Positions 59,101 to 64,000 of a stretch of DNA of 64,000 bases are shown piece after piece. The notes beneath the pieces are model-generated. The model was given only the letters and a program-made list of their open reading frames with translations. It was not told the DNA's origin and did not search any database. Numbering within the stretch: the first letter of the stretch is position 1; each line of letters opens with the position of its first letter. Origin of the DNA: Paramarasmius palmivorus (Eukaryota > Basidiomycota > Agaricomycetes > Agaricales > Marasmiaceae); contig JAYKXP010000065.1 of assembly GCA_037176845.1 (NCBI GenBank), forward strand, positions 186,001 to 250,000. The letters are read 5' to 3'. Position numbers and translations under genes: made by a program.

Positions 59101-60993
59101 AGGAACCGTGTCATTGAGAAGCAGAAAACCGCACCTGCATGTTCAGCATCCTCTGCAGTCAAAATATCAGATACCGTGACATCAACACTCGCAAAAGAGG
59201 CTGAGATTGCACGCCGGCGACTTGAATCTATTCGTAAGAGTTACTCTTCATCATCCACTGCTGGCTCCGCTTCATGGAGTTCTTTGCGTCCATACCAGCA
59301 GATGTGTCTTAGTTTGATTGTCAAGCACCGTTTAAACAGGAAACAGACCCGAGCTTTTTTAATCCTTGCTGACAAGGTCGCGAAGGATCACGAATCTGGC
59401 TTGCCTTCCCCGCCTGTCAGTTTACTTTGCACTGGGCCAGGAGGCACTGGTAAATCGGTAATCTTCAAGGCATGGTCAGAGCTATACGCTTTACTTGGTT
59501 GCCCTGAGAAAATGCGACTTACAGCCCCAACCGGCGTGGTTGCGAGTGACATTGGCGGAAGCACTATTCATTCTGAAGTCAGTCTTAGAGTTGATCGCAA
59601 ACTAATGAAGACAAGTACAAACTGCAGGGCTTCACTGGAGGAACGTATCTCTCCTCTTGAGACATTGATTCTAGATGAAGCTTATTTCCTCTCTGCGTCT
59701 GATATGGCGTTGATGTCCGAATATCTCTGTGTAGCCAGGGGCCGTACCGATGGGTCTCCATTTGGAGGTCTTAATTTTGCTACGTGTGGGGACCCATGTC
59801 AGCTTCCTCCTCCTGGGGGACTATCGCTATTCGAGTCGAGTTTAGTCAACTGCTACAAAACAACTGAACTGAATGATCTGAATGAAAACGTACGGAACAA
59901 AGTGAAAGGCATTCATGTATGGCAACAAATTGAACACGTTGTAGTCCTTGACGAGATAATGCGCCAAAAAGGTGACGACGTACTGATTGATATTCTCAAA
60001 AACTTGCGGAAAGGTCTCTGCACTGAAGAACATAAGCGTATTCTTGACACCCGGGTTCTAAATCACCCGACTTGTTCAGAGGAAGCCAAGGCCCTCGTAG
60101 ACATCAACCGATGGATAACTGACCCAGAGAATGCATGCCCACTAATTGTGTACACAAATGCCGCACGCGACCGGCACAATGCTGAGATGTCCGCCGCCTT
60201 TGCAAAGGCAACAGGTCAAGAGATACATGTTTACCATTCGAGGGACTTTATCTCCTCTGGTAAAGGCAAACGAAAGACTGTACCACTTCGAGGGCACGCA
60301 GCGCAGGTTGCATGGTCAGTCCCTATCAAACCCGCAGGCGATTTGGGCGGGCGTGTAGCGTATGTTCCGGGAATGCCTGTTTTCTGTACCGATAATATTG
60401 CAACCGAACTTGGTATTTCGAACGGAAGTATGGGAACGCTGATATCTATTGCATATGAAGAGATTGATGGTCGTTTGTACGCTGTTTCTGCAGATGTCGA
60501 TTTCAAAAGCTATACAAACAGTGATTCTTCTGCAGTTCACCCCCACAGAGTAACACTGAAACCTATGAAGCATGAGTTCAGCTTCACACTTGGAGGTGCT
60601 GACACACCCTATAAAGCCGTCAGATGGCAACTTCCTCTGATTCCCGCTTTCTCCTTCACTTCGCATAACGCTCAAGGTCGGTCATTGAATGTCGGATGTG
60701 CTGATGTTGCAAGCTGCATCACTATCCAAAGTGCGTACGTGATGCTTTCTAGAGTGCGTTCCTTGAAGGGTTTGTGTATATTGAGGCCATTCTGTCTTTC
60801 AAAAATTCAGAACCATATATCACAAGAACTTCGCGAAGAATTGAAACGCACCGAACATAAGGCCGAGGCTACAAAACAGTTTGCAGAACGTGAAATCTCT
60901 TGGTTCTATAACCTGGTACCGGAGAACAACTTTGATGAGCTCGTTGGGACGCTGGAGGATGGTGAAGGTGACGATGTGGTGGGTGACCGGTGA
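56192..60993 (+). CDS. Helitron protein, 3' part (Rep endonuclease and Pif1-like helicase)
   Basis: Continues the protein of 37351-38818 in the same frame once the KDZ element is left out. A Helitron-like N-terminal region (FMSGNTAISTSKNPVVYTWL) leads to LPHFFATVNPADSHNPIAQV. The HUH nuclease segment is VRGSLHLHILIW, followed by the nearby WYDD tyrosine region. The helicase motifs are Walker A GPGGTGKS, Walker B LILDEAYFLS, CGDPCQLPPPGG, YTNAARDRHN, NGSMGTL and AYVMLSRVRSLKGL, ending in a charged coil. The exon is about 1,600 codons with no stop or frameshift, so the helicase and Rep look complete. It nicks and moves the Helitron by rolling circle. At present it lacks its N-terminal part and promoter because of the insertion. 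Confidence 0.9.
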
Positions 60994-61562
60994 CTGATGA
61001 CGATGTGGTGGGTGCAGGCGAGCATCGTGGTTAATTGCACATGACATAATAGAAACTGAGTTAGGGCTCGGTTTCCGACTCGAAGTTAGTGGTTGTGGTT
61101 GTGTGCCCCTTTCCTTTCCCTAATCGCCCTGGAATACCTCTATAACGTAGTGAGTTCACTCTGATATTGCTGATCTGGTCTCTAATCTATGTTATCAGAC
61201 GATCTTCCACGCTTTCAGGCCTCAGGCCTCAGGTCTTGAACAAGATAATGCAGTTGACGTTGCCTTTCGCTTGTCACCGGTAATGTTCTCTATGGGTTGT
61301 ACCGTAGAAGTGATGTTGACTGTTGCTAGAAACTTTGTGATTTTCACCCGAACTGGCTTTCGCTATGTGTGGAATTTTCGAGCCGGCCTCGAACTCGAGC
61401 GCGCAGTGTCCACCAAATGATCATTCGCTGCACCCAACAGACTGGCTTCCATGTGTCTTCTTTCGTGAACGTATTTTTTTTAACAGATCGTACATGGAAC
61501 AAACAATACATATATCATAAAAAGATGTACAGAAAATATATACTGCCGGTGTGGTCCAAACT
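60994..61562. other. Helitron 3' flank and unassigned DNA
   Basis: No gene. A CTCAGGC repeat (AGGCCTCAGGCCTCAGG) lies at about 61218-61236. I could not recognise the hairpin and CTRR end that should close the Helitron. Confidence 0.35.
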
Positions 61563-63320
61563 TCAGTGAAATTCTATCCACGGTATACGGTGTATACGCG
61601 TAAACTCCATCGTTTCATGTCGACTCGCAAAAAGCTGGGCCAAATCATCGGCGTCTGCCGTATCGTAAAGAAGCATGAATCGAGTCAGCTGAGGAAAAAT
61701 TGAGTTGAGTTGCATAGTGCTCAACAAGGGTCCTGCGTCCGAAACTGTGACCTGAAGGTGTACGATGTCGCGCAACTCCGGTAGTGTTGCCAACTTGAGT
61801 ATAGTGGCTGGCCTCAACAAAGGCAGAGGTATCGTTAGCTTTTGGAGGCGACATCCAGACCGCTGCACTAGACGAGTGAGGGGTCGGTGACATACTCCGA
61901 TCGTTCCCAGGTCCAGATCCCTCAGTCTCGGCGAGCGAATGTGGTCGAGAACCACGGATTTCAACTCTCCTGCAGTGTCGACCTCGTTTCCGCTCACAAG
62001 GCATGCGAGCGCGACAAGCCTGGGCATTACTCGTACACCTCTGTTGGCTGGTCGGATGAAAGGCTCATCGAGGATCGTCATCCTCAAAACCATCAGTTCC
62101 ACCTGTGATAGATTGCTGCCGAATGCGTCCATTAATGCACCTAAAGCGCCAGGGGTGGGAGCATCGAATTCGATATCAAAAGAATGTAATTGACAGTTGG
62201 AGTCCTCCAGAAAACGGAGTACCACTTCGACGTCGAGTCCTTCACCGGCGAAGGTGAAATAACGAAGCGCAGGGCACACCAAATACCGTGCAATCTTTTC
62301 CATTGCTTCGCTGGTCCCTTCTATCTTCAATTCCACAAGATGTGAGAGGGGGAAGGGTTGCAATGGGCGCGGATTTGGCAGAATGGAAAAGATCGGGCCA
62401 TCGACGTCCTCGATGTGATGTAGCACGAGACGCTGGAGCATTGCACAGCTCCTGACAAAGTACAGGAATCGAGCGGTGGTGTACGCCTCGACTTGTAACT
62501 CCTGAAGCCTGTCCATGATTTCGATGTCATCGCCAAGGAGGTATCCTACTTCTCCAAACTGGTCCTCGTCCAGTCGATACATATGACGGTTGAGTTTGCA
62601 CCCATACGCCTGAATCGTTTCCAGGCCCGTGCTGCATACAGACGTCCACAGCGTTGTCGAGAAGTCGGATGATAAGTCTTCTTCATGTATCAAAGCGAAG
62701 TGACGTAGAAGAGGGGCTTCGTCCTCCGACGATGGCCAACCAAGGTGTTCGGCCTCAAAGTTGGATAGCTCGAACTTGACGTTGTACCACCTATGGACAT
62801 GTTTAAGTAGCGTCTTCAGTATTCGTGTAGATCGCTTCTGGGTGGCTTCATCGCATGAATAGTGGGTGAAATCGATAGTCAACGGCCTCGATCCCGATCT
62901 CCTAAGCCATTCTCGGACCATGTTCACGTGTCCTTTGAGAGGGTTGCATACGACGATGCGTGACCAGAATGCTGTCGAAGACAACGCCACCTCTCGCCAG
63001 TAGTGGCACACGGAAGTGAGCAAACGCATCACCTCGACGACGGACTCCGTGGGTTCGACGTTATCGTATAACTCGAAGAAGATTTTCAGCATTAACTCCG
63101 GAGAGAGCTCGATTGGCTTCGTAGGTGGGATTATGTTTGCAGTTGCGACCTGATCTTTGTCGTCCTCCTTGGGTTCTGTAATCTCGCACGCGTACCATTC
63201 CTGTAGTCAAACGTCAGTTTCGCCTCGCATAGACCAAATACGCCTGCTTACGTCAATACAGGATGGATACCCGTCTTTCTTGGGCAGAGTGGTGAATTTG
63301 GGAGGGAGTTCTACGCTCAT
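61563..63320 (-). CDS. F-box-like protein with leucine-rich C-terminus
   Basis: The ATG at 63320 (MSVELPPKFTTLPKKDGYPS) splices through a GTAAGC...TACAG intron to EWYACEITEPKEDDKDQ. The F-box reads IELSPELMLKIFFELYDN, then LTSVCHYWREVALSSTAFWS, the start of a mushroom-type F-box. The long C-terminal half has degenerate leucine-rich repeats (LQELQVEAYTTARFL, LVALACLVSG, LRDLDLGTIG). F-box proteins recruit targets to SCF ubiquitin ligases. Mushrooms carry hundreds of such genes and this one's target is unknown. One long open exon to the stop at 61563, with no signs of decay. Confidence 0.8.
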
Positions 63321-63660
63321 GGTGCTGAATGGAATGTGTATAATGAACTGAGGACGTTGTACGCTATTTCAGAAGTGTGGCCATGAGACACCGTTGTGAA
63401 TAACACCGAATGGCGGTGGTCAGTTGACCAGTATTATTTGAGATGAATTTTCTGCCTTGAGTTGACGAATAAGATCTGCTAGATCTATTGTGGATTGTAT
63501 CTTGACCTGACACTCGAAGGCTATGTAAAAATGGCTGCTACCCTGCATATCCTATTAATCGTTACCCAAATCTGTGCCTGCAAGCAAGTGTAAGAAATGA
63601 ATATGCAACGGCCTTTCGTCGCTTGGTATGAGCTGTTCTCAACAATCAACGAATAGCAAT

Positions 63661-64000
63661 GATTACCCAAAATAATGGTCTTACCGGTGGTGGACCATCG
63701 TCTCTGATGGAAAACGTAGCGTCCATGATGCTACCAGCGAACTGTACTGTATGGGTCAAGGAGGAGTCTAACATATGTCTGTGTTACACGTACCGTCGTG
63801 TGAGTGACTGCACCGTTTTCGGTTATCACCGCTTCGACACTTAACGTTCTCGTGTACCGCTCTGTTTTTGTTCTTGGTCAGTTGGAGCCTGTATTGACTT
63901 TGCGAAGCCATACCTTCTTCCTGCGCGACAACTTCGGCTGGCATCCCCACCCAATCTCTTCCCAATACTACATCGACCGTCCCCGCGGAAACGACCCGAA
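63661..64000 (+). other. Possible partial gene at the right edge
   Basis: An ATG at about 63659-63661 opens MITQNNGLTGGGPSSLMENV, followed by WVKEESNICLCYTYR. A GTGAGT donor near 63800 and an acceptor near 63880 could join it to a frame that leaves the window. No family is recognised, and the window ends before it can be judged. Confidence 0.3.

Larger units (their letters stand above)
36850..61500 (+). mobile_element. Helitron, interrupted by a KDZ transposon (ends approximate)
   Basis: Rolling-circle DNA transposon defined by its coding region, a DUF6570-type N-terminal part at 37351-38818 and a Rep plus Pif1 helicase part at 56192-60993. The outer ends are estimates. The left end lies after the aldo/keto reductase exon at 36813 and the right end before the F-box gene at 61563. 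I could not identify the 5' TC or the 3' hairpin plus CTRR. The DNA between 38819 and 56190 belongs to a second transposon. Confidence 0.75.

Overview
The window looks like nuclear DNA from a mushroom-forming basidiomycete (Agaricomycetes). Almost every gene is broken by many short GT-AG introns of about 47-70 nt. The families are typical of that class: KDZ (Kyakuja-Dileera-Zisupton) transposase with a CxC2 cysteine cluster, Helitron Rep/Pif1 helicase, HET, BTB and F-box proteins, an RGG-rich Argonaute and TAP-like peptidase. No organelle, tRNA, rRNA or CRISPR signature was seen. All gene models were spliced by eye from the sequence, without any database search.

Region 1 (1-13.4 kb) is a very compact cluster of lineage-restricted genes, some only a few tens to hundreds of bases apart. 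It holds three paralogous multi-exon genes (A 4538-6465 +, B 9093-11084 -, C 11306-13430 -) with a nucleotidyltransferase-like GS...DLD motif that has decayed in copy A. It also holds a MYND zinc-finger protein (6708-8637 -), a 205-residue orphan (3142-3878 -), a 104-residue acidic-tailed protein (2563-2994 +), an orphan at 964-1600 (-) and a frameshifted orphan at 8-776 (+).

Region 2 (13.4-36.8 kb) is looser, ordinary chromosome. It contains an orphan of a common agaric family with a C-terminal hydrophobic tail (14252-16651 +), a secreted S33 TAP-like peptidase (17149-19366 -), a decayed copy of a small membrane protein (about 21.07 kb) and its intact relative (26210-26581 +). It also contains a BTB protein (21709-22698 +), a HET-domain protein (23535-25739 +), a secreted alpha-carbonic anhydrase (28134-29154 -), a 62-residue secreted peptide (31994-32237 +), a complete Argonaute (32877-36367 +) and one orphan exon of an aldo/keto reductase (36637-36813 -).

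Region 3 (about 36.9-61.5 kb) is a transposon nest. A Helitron coding sequence starts at 37351, is cut at 38818 and resumes at 56192. Between the halves sits a 17.4-kb KDZ transposon (38819-56190) with about 67-bp terminal inverted repeats, a near-perfect 8-bp target duplication and long arrays of a TTGGAATG-like subterminal motif. It carries an apparently intact transposase (50285-54145 -), five co-oriented cargo genes and one divergent gene. One cargo gene encodes a viroplasmin/RNase H1-N-terminal-like domain. Removing the element restores a single Helitron reading frame, so the insertion looks recent.

Region 4 (61.5-64 kb) has an F-box protein (61563-63320 -) and a possible partial gene running off the right edge.
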